DNA of 64,000 bases from contig CBDCUC010000039.1 in NCBI GenBank assembly GCA_965222485.1, positions 868,001 through 932,000 of the forward strand, read 5' to 3'. This stretch comes from CBDCUC01 sp965222485 (GTDB lineage: Bacteria; Pseudomonadota; Alphaproteobacteria; Rhizobiales; Hyphomicrobiaceae). The notes beneath the pieces were generated by a model. The model was not told the origin of the DNA. It searched no databases and worked only from the letters and a program-made list of their open reading frames with translations. Of the stretch, positions 34,316-43,062 are shown in pieces. The position numbers and the translations under genes were made by a program. Numbering within the stretch: position 1 is the stretch's first letter; every line of letters begins with the position of its first letter.

Positions 34316-35875
34316 ATGACGCCAATTCCGAACCTTGGGCAGATGCTTGCCGCGCAGGCACAATATCAACCTGAACGGGTCGGTGCGCGGGATCTTGAAC
34401 GCACCATGAGCTTTCGCACTTGGAACGCGCGTGCCTGTTGTCTTGCCAACGCCCTTCTCGGTCTCGACCTGCAGAAGGGTGACCGCTTCGGAGTGCTTGC
34501 GTGGAACAGGATCGAATGGCTTGAGATCTATGCAGCGGCGGCAAAAGCTGGTCTTGTTGCCGTACCTGTGAACTTCCGACTTGTTGCAACCGAGATACGT
34601 TTCATTTTGGAGGACTGCTCTGTCTCGGCTGTTGTTGCCGAGGACGGCCTTCACAGCGCGATCGAGGAGATCCGAAGCGACTTGGATCTCCCCGATAACC
34701 GGTTCATCCATCTGGGAGCGGAGGAGGCGCCAAGCGGTTGGCACGCTTATGAAGCGCTGATTACAGATGCGTCAGCGGCCGAACCAGATGTCAGCGTCAC
34801 ACCCACCGACCCGTGGTGCCTGATGTACACGTCGGGAACCACAGGCAATCCAAAAGGCGCAATCTGTGGCCATAGCGGCATCAGCGTGCTGGCGCTGATG
34901 ACGGCAGTTGAGCTCGGGCTAAGCCGGCGTGACGAAGCGCTACTGGTTATGCCGATGTGCCACGCAAATTCATTATATTTCTTTGCGTCCTTCCTATATC
35001 TCGGCGGTGCAACAACCGTTTTTTCCCGCCCGAGTTTCGATCCCGAACTCTGTCTTCGCGCCTTTGCAGAAACGGGTGCGAGCTTTACCTCACTGGTTCC
35101 GACGCAATACGAGATGCTGCTTGAAGCGTCCCGGCCAGCAGGCGATTTCGGGCGGGTGGAGAAGTTGATGGTTTCTTCGGCGCCTGCGCGGGTCGAAACG
35201 AAGCACAAGGTCATGGAGATGTTTCCCAACTCAGGCCTGTTCGAACTTTATGGTTCGACCGAGGCGGGCTGGGTCACCATGCTTCATCCTGATGAGCAAT
35301 TCGATCACCTGGGAACGGTGGGGCGTGAGGTGGTTGGCTCGCTTCCAATTCGTTTGCTTGATGATGCAGGCAACGAGGTTCCTGATGGCGAGCCCGGCGA
35401 ACTTTTTAGCTGCGGGCCTTATGCTTTTGACGGCTATTGGAACCTGCCGGAGAAGACGCAAGAAGCATTTCGTGGCGATTATCTCAGTGTTGGCGATGTG
35501 GCTCTGCGCGACCCGGAAGGCTTCATTCGTCTGATCGACCGCAAGAAAAACATGATCATTTCAGGTGGTGAAAACATTTTTCCCACCGAGGTCGAGGCGG
35601 TGGTCGCCGGCCACCCGGATGTGCGCGACGTTGCTGTTGTCGGACTGCCCGACGATCGCTGGGGCGAGCGTGTCACGGCGGCCGTCGTCTTGCGTGATGG
35701 GGCTGTCCAGCAGGAGGATGCGCTTATCGACTGGTGCCGCGGCCGGATTGCCGGATTTAAGCGCCCGCGTAGCGTCATTTTTCTGACGCCCAGCGAATTG
35801 CCTCGTACAGCAACAGGTAAGATACAACATGGCGTTCTGCGCGGGCTGCTCGCCGAACGTCTTTCATTCAGCTGA
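34316..35875 (+). CDS. AMP-dependent acyl-CoA ligase
   Basis: 519 residues of the ANL superfamily. It should activate a carboxylic acid via an acyl-AMP to the CoA thioester. Motifs: P-loop-like YTSGTTGNPKG (~170), FELYGSTEAGWV, the hinge region LSVGDVALRDPEGFIRLIDR, KNMIISGGENIFPTEVE, and the catalytic Lys in LPRTATGKIQH (~508). All core residues are intact. I use ATG 34316; GTG 34307 is possible and neither has a good ribosome site. It follows the SRPBCC gene and precedes the ThDP enzyme by 31 bases, so it probably activates the operon's acid substrate. The chain length or ring type of the substrate cannot be read from the sequence. Confidence 0.9.
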   Translation: MTPIPNLGQMLAAQAQYQPERVGARDLERTMSFRTWNARACCLANALLGLDLQKGDRFGVLAWNRIEWLEIYAAAAKAGLVAVPVNFRLVATEIRFILEDCSVSAVVAEDGLHSAIEEIRSDLDLPDNRFIHLGAEEAPSGWHAYEALITDASAAEPDVSVTPTDPWCLMYTSGTTGNPKGAICGHSGISVLALMTAVELGLSRRDEALLVMPMCHANSLYFFASFLYLGGATTVFSRPSFDPELCLRAFAETGASFTSLVPTQYEMLLEASRPAGDFGRVEKLMVSSAPARVETKHKVMEMFPNSGLFELYGSTEAGWVTMLHPDEQFDHLGTVGREVVGSLPIRLLDDAGNEVPDGEPGELFSCGPYAFDGYWNLPEKTQEAFRGDYLSVGDVALRDPEGFIRLIDRKKNMIISGGENIFPTEVEAVVAGHPDVRDVAVVGLPDDRWGERVTAAVVLRDGAVQQEDALIDWCRGRIAGFKRPRSVIFLTPSELPRTATGKIQHGVLRGLLAERLSFS

Positions 35876-35906
35876 CCGCCGACGACCCACGTAGGAGCGC
35901 CACGCC

Positions 35907-37640
35907 ATGACCGACATGCAGGACCTAAACACAGATGAGCTGAGTGTCGCCGCGTGGATCGCCCGCGCTCTGAAAATGCGTGGGGTCGACAGGATTTTTG
36001 GTCTGCAGGGCGGGCACATCCAGCCGATTTGGGATCATGTTGCACGCCAGGGAATACGCATTATCGATGTGCGTCACGAATGCGCGGCCGTGCACATGGC
36101 GCATGCCCATGCCGAGCTGACGGGCGGTATTGGTGTGGCGATGGCGACCGCCGGCCCGGGCGTCACTAACACTGTCACTGGAATGGCGAACGCGCTACTT
36201 GCACGCGCGCCTGTGCTTTTGATTGGTGGCTGCACGTCTCGGCCGCAGGCAAACATGGGACCGCTGCAAGACATTCCTCATGCGGACATCTTACGGCCCG
36301 TCACCCGCTTTTCCCGTACGGCGCGCGTGCCGGAGCAGGTCCTGCGCGAACTCGATGAGGCGATCGCGCGCGCAATGGGAGATGCGGGAGAGCCTGGTCC
36401 GGTTTATCTTGAAATCCCCACCGACGTGCTGCGCGCGCATGTGCCGGAAAATCTCACGCCTTCCGATTGGCTAGGCTCAAAACCACCACGACGGCCTGTG
36501 CCCACTTCCGAAGCGGTTGCAGAGGCGGTCGTAGCGATCCGCGACGCACGCCGCCCGTTGGTTATTAGCGGTCGGGGAGCAAATGGTCACGGCGAGGCAC
36601 TCGTTAGGTTTCTTGATGCTGCCGATGCACTTTATCTCGACACCCAGGAAAGCAGAGGTCTTGTTCCCAAAGATCACCCTTCCGTCGTTGGTGCGGTGCG
36701 TGCCGCGGCAATGGGACAGGCAGATCTTGTGATGACGCTTGGACGAAAACTCGACTACCAACTCGCGTTTGGATCGCCTGCCGTGTTTCCCGATGCGCGC
36801 TTTGTGCGAATTTCCGATTCCGCTGGTGAGCTCATCGATAACCGCCGTGGCTCTCCAGAAATACTCTCTGATGTCGGGTTGGCACTCGAAGCTATAACGG
36901 CTGGGTTGGGAAATGATGCCGGAGCACGCGATGCCGACTGGCTTGCCGGCCTACGGGGGAAGCATCGTGAGCGCGTTGCGAAGGGCTCTCGTGAAACCGC
37001 ACCGAGCGTTGGCGCCGACGGTCGCATACATCCCATGGCGATCTTCCAGGCGATCCGCGAGGTTGCTGACCCGGACTATATCGCTGTAGCAGACGGTGGC
37101 GACCTCTTGAGTTTTGCCCGCGTCGGGCTAGAGGCGCAATCCTACTTGGATGCCGGCGCGTTCGGCTGTCTTGGCGTGGGTACGCCATTCGCCGTGACGG
37201 CAGCTCTCGCATTTCCAGGGCGGCAAGTGATTTCCGTAAACGGTGATGGTGCTTTCGGTATCAACGCTATGGAAATTGACACCGCGGTCCGACACGGGGC
37301 AAAGGCGGTCTTTATCGTATCTAACAATGCCGCCTGGAACATTGAACGTTTGGATCAGGACATGAATTATGGTGGTCGTGTGGTTGGGACCACGCTGCGC
37401 CATTCCGATTATGCGGCAATGGCCCGTGCGCTTGGCGCGCATGGCGAGCGTGTGGAGGATCCTTCTGATTTGGCAGACGCTTTGCGTCGCGCTCTGGCGA
37501 ACGCGCCGGCCGTCATCGATGTCGTAACGTCCCAGGACGCAGTTTCATCCGACGCCCAGAAGGGTCTCGGTTTTGTGCCTGACTATCAGCCGCTGTTGGC
37601 GTGGGATGACGCGGAGCGTCGGCGTCGCGGCGAGCTTTGA
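35907..37640 (+). CDS. Thiamine-diphosphate enzyme, acyl-CoA lyase/decarboxylase-like
   Basis: 577 residues with the three domains of the acetolactate synthase/oxalyl-CoA decarboxylase/2-hydroxyacyl-CoA lyase family. The catalytic Glu is at ~58 (VRHECAAVHMAHAHAE), the glyoxyl/oxyanion region is FGLQGGHIQPIWDH, and the ThDP motif runs from NGDGAFGINAMEID (~446) to FIVSNNAAWNIE. It does not look like a biosynthetic acetolactate synthase: no regulatory subunit is nearby and the segment LQGGHIQP replaces the synthase's PGGAVLP. With an acyl-CoA ligase and dehydrogenase in the same operon, cleavage or formation of a C-C bond next to a thioester or a 2-oxo/2-hydroxy group is likely. The next gene begins 11 bases after its stop. 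Confidence 0.85.
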   Translation: MTDMQDLNTDELSVAAWIARALKMRGVDRIFGLQGGHIQPIWDHVARQGIRIIDVRHECAAVHMAHAHAELTGGIGVAMATAGPGVTNTVTGMANALLARAPVLLIGGCTSRPQANMGPLQDIPHADILRPVTRFSRTARVPEQVLRELDEAIARAMGDAGEPGPVYLEIPTDVLRAHVPENLTPSDWLGSKPPRRPVPTSEAVAEAVVAIRDARRPLVISGRGANGHGEALVRFLDAADALYLDTQESRGLVPKDHPSVVGAVRAAAMGQADLVMTLGRKLDYQLAFGSPAVFPDARFVRISDSAGELIDNRRGSPEILSDVGLALEAITAGLGNDAGARDADWLAGLRGKHRERVAKGSRETAPSVGADGRIHPMAIFQAIREVADPDYIAVADGGDLLSFARVGLEAQSYLDAGAFGCLGVGTPFAVTAALAFPGRQVISVNGDGAFGINAMEIDTAVRHGAKAVFIVSNNAAWNIERLDQDMNYGGRVVGTTLRHSDYAAMARALGAHGERVEDPSDLADALRRALANAPAVIDVVTSQDAVSSDAQKGLGFVPDYQPLLAWDDAERRRRGEL

Positions 37641-37651
37641 GCGGAGGCAAG

Positions 37652-38896
37652 ATGACCACTGAACGCAAAAGCGCACCGGCTGCTGGAATTAACTTTTCTC
37701 TGTCTGCTGAAATCGAAGCCATTCGTGAACGCACGCACAAATTTGTTGCCGAGGAAATCCTACCGGTCGAAGCGGACCGGGCGAACTGGGATGAGCATGA
37801 AAATATTCGTCTCGATGTTCTTGAGCCCTTGCGTTCCAAAGCAAAGGCAGCCGGGCTTTGGGCGCCGCAAGCGTCAATTGCGCGCGGTGGCATGGAACTG
37901 CCGGTTGTTGCCCGAGCAGCGATGTATGAGGAAGCCAATAGATCGATCTTCGGTCCCGTGGTCTTCAATTGCGCAGCTCCCGATGACGGTAACATCGATG
38001 TACTGGAACGGATCGCTACGCCCGAACAAAAAGACCGCTGGCTGCAACCCATCATAGATGGAGCAGTGCGTTCAGCCTTCGCTATGACGGAACCAGCGCC
38101 GGGAGGTGGCTCGGACCCCGGGATGATTGCGACGCGAGCTGAAAGGACGGACGGGGGCTGGCGGATTACCGGCCGGAAATGGTTCATAACTGGTGCGGGC
38201 GAAGCCGATCACTTCATTCTCATTGCCCGAACTGACCCCAATCCAGATGAACGCCGCCGCCATCTTAGCGCGTTCCTCTTCCACCGAGACCAGCCGGGGT
38301 GGGAGATCGTGCGGCGCATCCCGATCATGGGACCGGAAGAGCACGGCGGGCACTGCGAATTGCGTTTCGATGGTCTTGAGATCGCGGACCGCGACAGGCT
38401 CCTGGACATTGGCGATGGACTGAAGGTCACGCAAATCCGCCTTGGGACGGCACGGCTCACCCACTGCATGCGCTGGTTGGGTCTTGCCAAGCGGGCCATG
38501 CGCGAGGCGCTCGATTATGTCAGCCAACGGGAAGGCTTCGGCATCAAATTGGCGGATCGCGAATCGGTGAAGCTGATGCTTGGCCAGGTCTCGCACGATA
38601 TCCAAATCGGCAGGTTGCTGGTGATGCATGCGGCCTGGAAGCTCGACCAGGGAGACTTCGCCCGCAAGGACATATCGATGGCGAAAATCCATGTCGCTAA
38701 CACGCTGCATCAGGCGGCCGACGTTGGCGTGCAATTATGCGGCGCTCAGGGCTACTCGAAAGACAGAATTGTCGAGTGGATTTACCGGTACGCCCGCCAG
38801 GCGCGGCTGGTGGATGGCGCCTCGGAAGTCCACAAGATGGTTCTGTCCGATGCGTTTGCACGCGAGAAAGACGACTTCTGGAGATGGGGTCTATGA
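37652..38896 (+). CDS. Acyl-CoA dehydrogenase (ACAD10/11-LvaC-like)
   Basis: 414 residues, an FAD flavoprotein. The FAD/substrate motifs are AFAMTEPAPGGGSDPGMI (~148), WRITGRKWFITGAG, and the C-terminal VGVQLCGAQGYSKDRIVEWI with YRYARQARLVDGASEVHKMV, where the last resembles the R-x-x-x-I-x-x-G-x-x-E/H pattern. The catalytic-base position cannot be fixed without alignment. The variant TEPAPGGGSDP is typical of the ACAD10/11 branch, which works with an APH-type kinase on 4-hydroxyacyl-CoAs. ATG 37652 has GGAGG 4 bases upstream. Its stop overlaps the kinase start (ATGA). Confidence 0.9.
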   Translation: MTTERKSAPAAGINFSLSAEIEAIRERTHKFVAEEILPVEADRANWDEHENIRLDVLEPLRSKAKAAGLWAPQASIARGGMELPVVARAAMYEEANRSIFGPVVFNCAAPDDGNIDVLERIATPEQKDRWLQPIIDGAVRSAFAMTEPAPGGGSDPGMIATRAERTDGGWRITGRKWFITGAGEADHFILIARTDPNPDERRRHLSAFLFHRDQPGWEIVRRIPIMGPEEHGGHCELRFDGLEIADRDRLLDIGDGLKVTQIRLGTARLTHCMRWLGLAKRAMREALDYVSQREGFGIKLADRESVKLMLGQVSHDIQIGRLLVMHAAWKLDQGDFARKDISMAKIHVANTLHQAADVGVQLCGAQGYSKDRIVEWIYRYARQARLVDGASEVHKMVLSDAFAREKDDFWRWGL

Positions 38897-39909
38897 CGAC
38901 ACTCCAAGGCAACACCAAACTCGAAGCGTGGCTGTCAGAAGTACTCAATGCGCAGGACGTGACGGTCCGTTCGGCGGATAAACTGTCGGGCGGTGCCGTT
39001 CAGGAAAACTGGGTTTTAGAAGTTAGTGCTGATAGCGAAACGCACCACCTTGTGTTGCGCCGGGATGCGGCAGCGACGATCAGTGCAAGCCGCAGCCGGC
39101 AAGAGGAATATGCAATACTGTCTGCGGTGCGGGCGGCGGGCATTACAGTTCCCAAACCGGTAGCGTTTTGCGCAGACGTAAATATCATTGGTGCACCGTT
39201 TGCACTGATCGAGCGCGTAGATGGTGTCGGATACGGCCCCAAGGTCGTCCGGGATTCGAACCTCGGGGGTGATCGCCGCGCGCTTGGGCGCGAACTCGGA
39301 CGGCAGCTGGCAGGTATTCACTCCGTTGAACCGGATACAGAGCTTGCGGAACTTCTCGGTCCGAGACCGGCGGATCCTGCGCAAGGAGAAGTGGCATTAC
39401 TGCGCGCGTGGCTAGACGACCTTGGCGCGGTGAGACCCGGTCTGGAGTGGGCTCTTCGATGGGCCGAGCGCCACGCACCTAAATCAACCGACATTACTTT
39501 TTGCCATCGGGATTTTCGCACCGGGAATTTCCTTATCGATGCGCAGGGATTGACCGCGATTCTAGATTGGGAGTTTGCAGGCTGGTCTGACCCATTAGCC
39601 GACATTGGTTGGTTCTGTGCCGAGTGCTGGCGGTTCTCACGGCCGGATCTGGAAGGCGGCGGCATCTGCGAGAGGGTAGATTTTTACGCAGGTTATGAAG
39701 CTGAGGGCGGGATTGCCATCGACGCTGCACGTGTGCGGTGGTGGGAGGTGATGGCTCACCTGCGCTGGGCGGTGATCGCCCTTCAACAGGGCGGGCGTCA
39801 CGCCAGCGGCGAAGAGCGCTCGCTTCATCTTGCGCTGACCGGCCGCATTGCTGACCCGCTTGAATTCAAGGCGCTGAAAATGATTTGCGAAGGGAGTGCG
39901 AAGCCATGA
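38893..39909 (+). CDS. APH-fold phosphotransferase (LvaA/ACAD11-kinase-like)
   Basis: 338 residues with the protein-kinase-like fold of the choline/aminoglycoside kinases. The phosphate loop is LSGGAVQENWVLEV, the Lys position is LRRD, the catalytic loop is ITFCHRDFRTGNFLID (~200) with the base Asp, and the metal-binding Asp is in ILDWEFAGWSDPLADIGWF. In this family, kinases next to such dehydrogenases phosphorylate the 4-hydroxyl of 4-hydroxyacyl-CoA (LvaA, ACAD10/11) rather than antibiotics; I infer that role here. Start ATG 38893 overlaps the dehydrogenase stop and its own stop overlaps the next gene by ATGA, which implies tight coupling. An upstream in-frame ATG at 38737 is inside the dehydrogenase and is rejected. 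Confidence 0.88.
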   Translation: MTTLQGNTKLEAWLSEVLNAQDVTVRSADKLSGGAVQENWVLEVSADSETHHLVLRRDAAATISASRSRQEEYAILSAVRAAGITVPKPVAFCADVNIIGAPFALIERVDGVGYGPKVVRDSNLGGDRRALGRELGRQLAGIHSVEPDTELAELLGPRPADPAQGEVALLRAWLDDLGAVRPGLEWALRWAERHAPKSTDITFCHRDFRTGNFLIDAQGLTAILDWEFAGWSDPLADIGWFCAECWRFSRPDLEGGGICERVDFYAGYEAEGGIAIDAARVRWWEVMAHLRWAVIALQQGGRHASGEERSLHLALTGRIADPLEFKALKMICEGSAKP

Positions 39910-40241
39910 CTGAGGAAGGCCGCGACCTGCTGGACGAAGCCGTGTCGATGCTGCGCGAAACGTTAGCGTCGCAGCTTTCTGGCGAAAGCCGTTATCTCGC
40001 ACTTCTCACGGCAAACGCCGTTGCGACCGCTCACCGCGAAGCGACGATGGGAAACGCGATTGAGGCCAGCCAAGCAGATAGCGCTCCTCTTGCAAAGGCA
40101 ATTCGCGATGGCAGCCACGACGGCGACGACGAACTCTACCAACGCCTGCTCGCGAATTCCGCGCGCCGCGCTTGGGTGACCGACCCTAATGCGCTGACAG
40201 AGGACGAGCGTTCTTCGTTTGTCGGAGGGGAGGAGACATGA
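39906..40241 (+). CDS. DUF6285-like small protein (LvaB-like)
   Basis: 111 residues, helical and acidic, starting MTEEGRDLLDEAVSMLRETL and containing RYLALLTANAVATAHREATM, a pattern I associate with DUF6285. These small proteins lie next to APH-type kinases in acyl-CoA operons; in the Pseudomonas levulinate operon LvaB is needed for full kinase (LvaA) activity. By context it is a partner subunit of the preceding kinase. Start and stop both overlap the neighbours by ATGA. The family name is from memory and should be checked. Confidence 0.75.
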   Translation: MTEEGRDLLDEAVSMLRETLASQLSGESRYLALLTANAVATAHREATMGNAIEASQADSAPLAKAIRDGSHDGDDELYQRLLANSARRAWVTDPNALTEDERSSFVGGEET

Positions 40242-41017
40242 CGCCCGATCTTGCCGCGCGTTTTTCTCTCGCCGGCCGGGTTGCCATGGTTACCGGCGCC
40301 TCTGGCGTACTGGGAGCGCGGTTTGCACAGGTCTTAGCGGAGGCCGGTTCTGACGTGCTACTTGCAGCCAGGCGGCCACAGCCGATGGAATCGCTTTGTG
40401 CTGCGCTCCAAGAGCGCGGCGCCAGAGCAGCGATTGCGCAGCTCGACGTGACGGACACGAACTCGATCGCATCAGCCTTCGACATTGCGGAAAAGGAACT
40501 GGGCCCTGTCGATGTTGTCGTCAACAATAGCGGGATTGCTGAACCGGCCCCTGCTCTGGATGAGACAGCTGAGGCTTGGAGGCAGGTCTTCGCCGTGAAT
40601 CTCGATGGTGCCCGCCAGGTGTCAGTTGAGGCCTGCCGCCGGCTCGTTGCATTGGATCAACCAGGCGTTATCGTCAATGTTGCATCCATCTTGGGGTTGC
40701 GTCAGGGTATGGGCGTCACGGCCTATGCGGCGTCAAAAGCCGCGCTCATCCAAATGACGCGTCAACACGCCTTGGAATGGGCCCGCCATCGCATACGCGT
40801 AAATGCGCTCGCGCCCGGCTACATCGAAACCAGTCTTAACCGCGAATTCTTTGCAACAGATGCGGGTCGCGCCGTGATCAAAAGAATTCCGCAGCGACGG
40901 CTTGGACGGCCAGAGGAGCTCGATGGTGCCTTATTGCTGTTGGCGTCAGAAGCAGGCGCTTTCATAACCGGCTCTGCTATCGTAGCCGACGGCGGGCACA
41001 TGCTTTCACCGCTCTGA
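40238..41017 (+). CDS. Short-chain dehydrogenase/reductase
   Basis: 259 residues, classical SDR. The nucleotide motif is VTGASGVLGARFAQVLAEAG (~19), NNSG follows at ~90, the catalytic Ser is in VNVASILG and the Tyr/Lys pair in AYAASKAALIQ (~160-164), and LAPGYIETSLNREF comes after. The C-terminus FITGSAIVADGGHMLSPL is typical. In lva-type operons an SDR interconverts 4-oxoacyl-CoA and 4-hydroxyacyl-CoA (LvaD); the same role is inferred here. It is the last gene of the coupled rightward set. Confidence 0.9.
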   Translation: MTPDLAARFSLAGRVAMVTGASGVLGARFAQVLAEAGSDVLLAARRPQPMESLCAALQERGARAAIAQLDVTDTNSIASAFDIAEKELGPVDVVVNNSGIAEPAPALDETAEAWRQVFAVNLDGARQVSVEACRRLVALDQPGVIVNVASILGLRQGMGVTAYAASKAALIQMTRQHALEWARHRIRVNALAPGYIETSLNREFFATDAGRAVIKRIPQRRLGRPEELDGALLLLASEAGAFITGSAIVADGGHMLSPL

Positions 41018-41270
41018 AAATATGCATTGAGGCAAGTTAGCGAAGCCGATACGGCGGCGCTCAAGGAACTTAATGGGGTCGTCACGGAACTGACAGAGAA
41101 GAAAGAGTAGTTGGAATTGCGCCGCAGCCAGACATGTGCGCTGAGTGGCGAGATAGTAGACTGCTTTGGGGTCAATAGTTCGCCTCAACTACTCGAACAA
41201 TTGTGACAGGTCGGCCCTCAGCAGCGGAAAGTTGGCCAGAGCAGCAATCTTCAGATTTGTCCTCAACTGC
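41018..41270. other. Decayed region between the acyl-CoA clusters
   Basis: No intact gene. On the + strand 41026-41110 reads as RQVSEADTAALKELNGVV and TELTEKKE before a stop, similar to the C-terminal helix of MarR-type regulators. It has no start with a ribosome site. Together with the broken kinase on the other strand this looks like a gene graveyard. Confidence 0.35.
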
Positions 41271-41450
41271 GGCCGGTTTCTTGCGCAGCACCACTCTCTC
41301 TAATCCGTGAGCCATGAAGTAGGTAGGATTTCATTGCCCCACTGCTATCCTTTCGATGTAAAAATGCGCGCCCGGCCCAAATTCATCATCTAAAAATGCA
41401 TGCAAAGTGGGCGCATCGAAATCTGTTACAGGTGTGTTTTCGTCGGACAT
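41271..41450 (-). pseudogene. Truncated APH-fold phosphotransferase remnant
   Basis: The ATG at 41450, 1 base after the acyl-CoA synthetase stop and with GGGGGAG upstream, opens a frame with product MSDENTPVTDFDAPTLHAFL and on to FYIERIAVGQ, then TGA (41333-41331). Reading through the stop gives NPTYFMAHGLERVVLRKKPA. IERI-x-GGQSNPTYF...VLRKKP is the standard N-terminus of acyl-CoA-linked phosphotransferases, and the stop sits exactly where Ser is expected (TCA to TGA is one change). After LRKKP the similarity ends and the rest is missing. It is therefore a dead second kinase, once coupled to the acyl-CoA synthetase. Confidence 0.7.
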
Positions 41451-41451
41451 A

Positions 41452-43062
41452 TTAGCTCCCCCCATCCACTAAGCCACGGGCACGGCTACGAAGCTCAAAC
41501 TTCTTGATCTTGCCGGTCGCAGTGCGCGGAAGGGATTGGAAGACAAATTTTTTTGGCACTTTGAAATGGGCCAGATGATCGCGACAGAAAATGCGGAGCT
41601 CTTCCGCACTCGCTGATTGTCCAGGTTTCAATTCAACAAAGGCGCAGGGCACTTCGCCCCATTTCGGATCAGGGACTGCGACAACCGCGGCAAGCAATAC
41701 GGCTGGATGAGTATAAAGAGCGCCCTCCACTTCCAGGCTCGATATATTCTCTCCGCCAGAAATGATCACATCTTTAGCGCGGTCTTTTATTTCGATTTGC
41801 CCGTCAGGATGCATCACAGCAAGATCGCCGGTATGAAACACGCCACCTGTGAAGGCAGATTTCGTTGCTTCCTGGTCTTTGTAATACCCCGCCATAAGCG
41901 TGTTTCCCTGAAGCACAATCTCCCCAATTGTCTCGCTGTCGCGCGGCACGCAATTGTTTTTCTCATCGACAAGACGCACACGATTTGCCGTTACGTGTCG
42001 CGTGCCCTGGCGTGCAAGCAGTTCGGCTCTTTGGTTGATTGAGAGATTTTGTTCCTCATCACTCAATTCCCGCAAAGTGGCGGGGCCAAAGCTTTCGGTG
42101 AGCCCATACAGATGTATGAATTCGAAGCCCAATTCGTCCATTTGGGCGATCAACGCGCTCGTGGGAGCTGCACCTCCAGTAGCAACAGTTAGCGGCCTGG
42201 AAGACTCCCGCATATGACGGGCGTCATCGTTGAGCAGCATATATAAAACAACCGGCGCGCAGGCCATGTGGGTAACGCCGACTTTCTCGATCTTGGTGAA
42301 GATATCGGCGGGATCAACCTGTTCCAGACAGACGTGCACACCCCCCGCCGCTGTTACCGCCCAGGTGTGGCACCACCCATTGCAGTGAAACATCGGCAAT
42401 ATCCAAAGATAAACCGAGTGGTGGTTCAGCCCGAGCGCGATCAAATTGCCCAATGAGTTCAAATAAGCGCCCCGGTGGCTGAGCACGACGCCCTTTGGCT
42501 GGCTGGTGGTGCCTGAGGTGTAATTCAGCGCCAGCGGCTGATACTCATCGGCTACCTGCCCCCATGCCGTAGCCGGTATTACGCCTGTTGCTTCAAGTAG
42601 AGCGAGGCCCGATTTTTCATCGCGGCCGTCCGCGGACAGGCAGACAAACGGAACACCAGCATCACCTGCCGCGGCCTTGGCAACCTCACAGCACGTGGGG
42701 TCCGCGATAATCAGCCGACTGCCCGAATGGTCAAGAATGTAAAACACCGAGTCCCGATCAAGTCGCGTGTTGACTGCGTTGAGCACAGCACCAACCAGCG
42801 GCACGGCGTAATGGGCAGCCAACATTTCGGGTCTGTTTGTGCACATGAGCGAAACGACATCGCCCGCCTTGACGCCTTGCGCGCGCAAATACTCAACGAA
42901 CGCCCAGACAATGCTGCCGAACGCACCATAACTCCAGCTTTGATCACGCCAGATGACGGCCTTCCGGTCCGGGTGGACCTCAAGTGCGCGCTCGAGAAAA
43001 TCAAGTGGTGTCAGCGCGCTGAAATTTGCTGCATGCGGCCTCAAGTAAGGTTCCTTGAGCAT
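41452..43062 (-). CDS. Fatty-acyl-CoA synthetase (AMP-binding)
   Basis: 536 residues, ANL superfamily, of the medium-chain type (AlkK/FadD3-like, judged by layout). Motifs: NYTSGTTSQPKGVVLSHRGA (~190), PMFHCNGWCHTW, HLYGLTESFGPAT, VFHTGDLAVMHPDGQIEIKDR, and DVIISGGENISSLEVEGALY; the catalytic Lys is in LPRTATGKIKKF near the C-terminus. ATG 43062 has GGGAGGAGG 6-14 bases upstream; longer in-frame starts (43176 and 43179) overlap another small ORF and are less likely. It runs opposite to the lva-like operon and was followed by a kinase gene that is now broken. It could supply the CoA-ester for the same or a related pathway. Confidence 0.9.
   Translation of the reverse strand: MLKEPYLRPHAANFSALTPLDFLERALEVHPDRKAVIWRDQSWSYGAFGSIVWAFVEYLRAQGVKAGDVVSLMCTNRPEMLAAHYAVPLVGAVLNAVNTRLDRDSVFYILDHSGSRLIIADPTCCEVAKAAAGDAGVPFVCLSADGRDEKSGLALLEATGVIPATAWGQVADEYQPLALNYTSGTTSQPKGVVLSHRGAYLNSLGNLIALGLNHHSVYLWILPMFHCNGWCHTWAVTAAGGVHVCLEQVDPADIFTKIEKVGVTHMACAPVVLYMLLNDDARHMRESSRPLTVATGGAAPTSALIAQMDELGFEFIHLYGLTESFGPATLRELSDEEQNLSINQRAELLARQGTRHVTANRVRLVDEKNNCVPRDSETIGEIVLQGNTLMAGYYKDQEATKSAFTGGVFHTGDLAVMHPDGQIEIKDRAKDVIISGGENISSLEVEGALYTHPAVLLAAVVAVPDPKWGEVPCAFVELKPGQSASAEELRIFCRDHLAHFKVPKKFVFQSLPRTATGKIKKFELRSRARGLVDGGS

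Noticed and set aside
35907..37640. ThDP enzyme as a second acetolactate synthase
   Set aside because: The N-terminal motif differs from the synthase pattern, there is no small subunit gene and the operon is a CoA-ester catabolic one.
38893..39909. Aminoglycoside resistance gene
   Set aside because: The APH fold is there, but coupling to an acyl-CoA dehydrogenase and a DUF6285-like protein points to a hydroxyacyl-CoA kinase instead.
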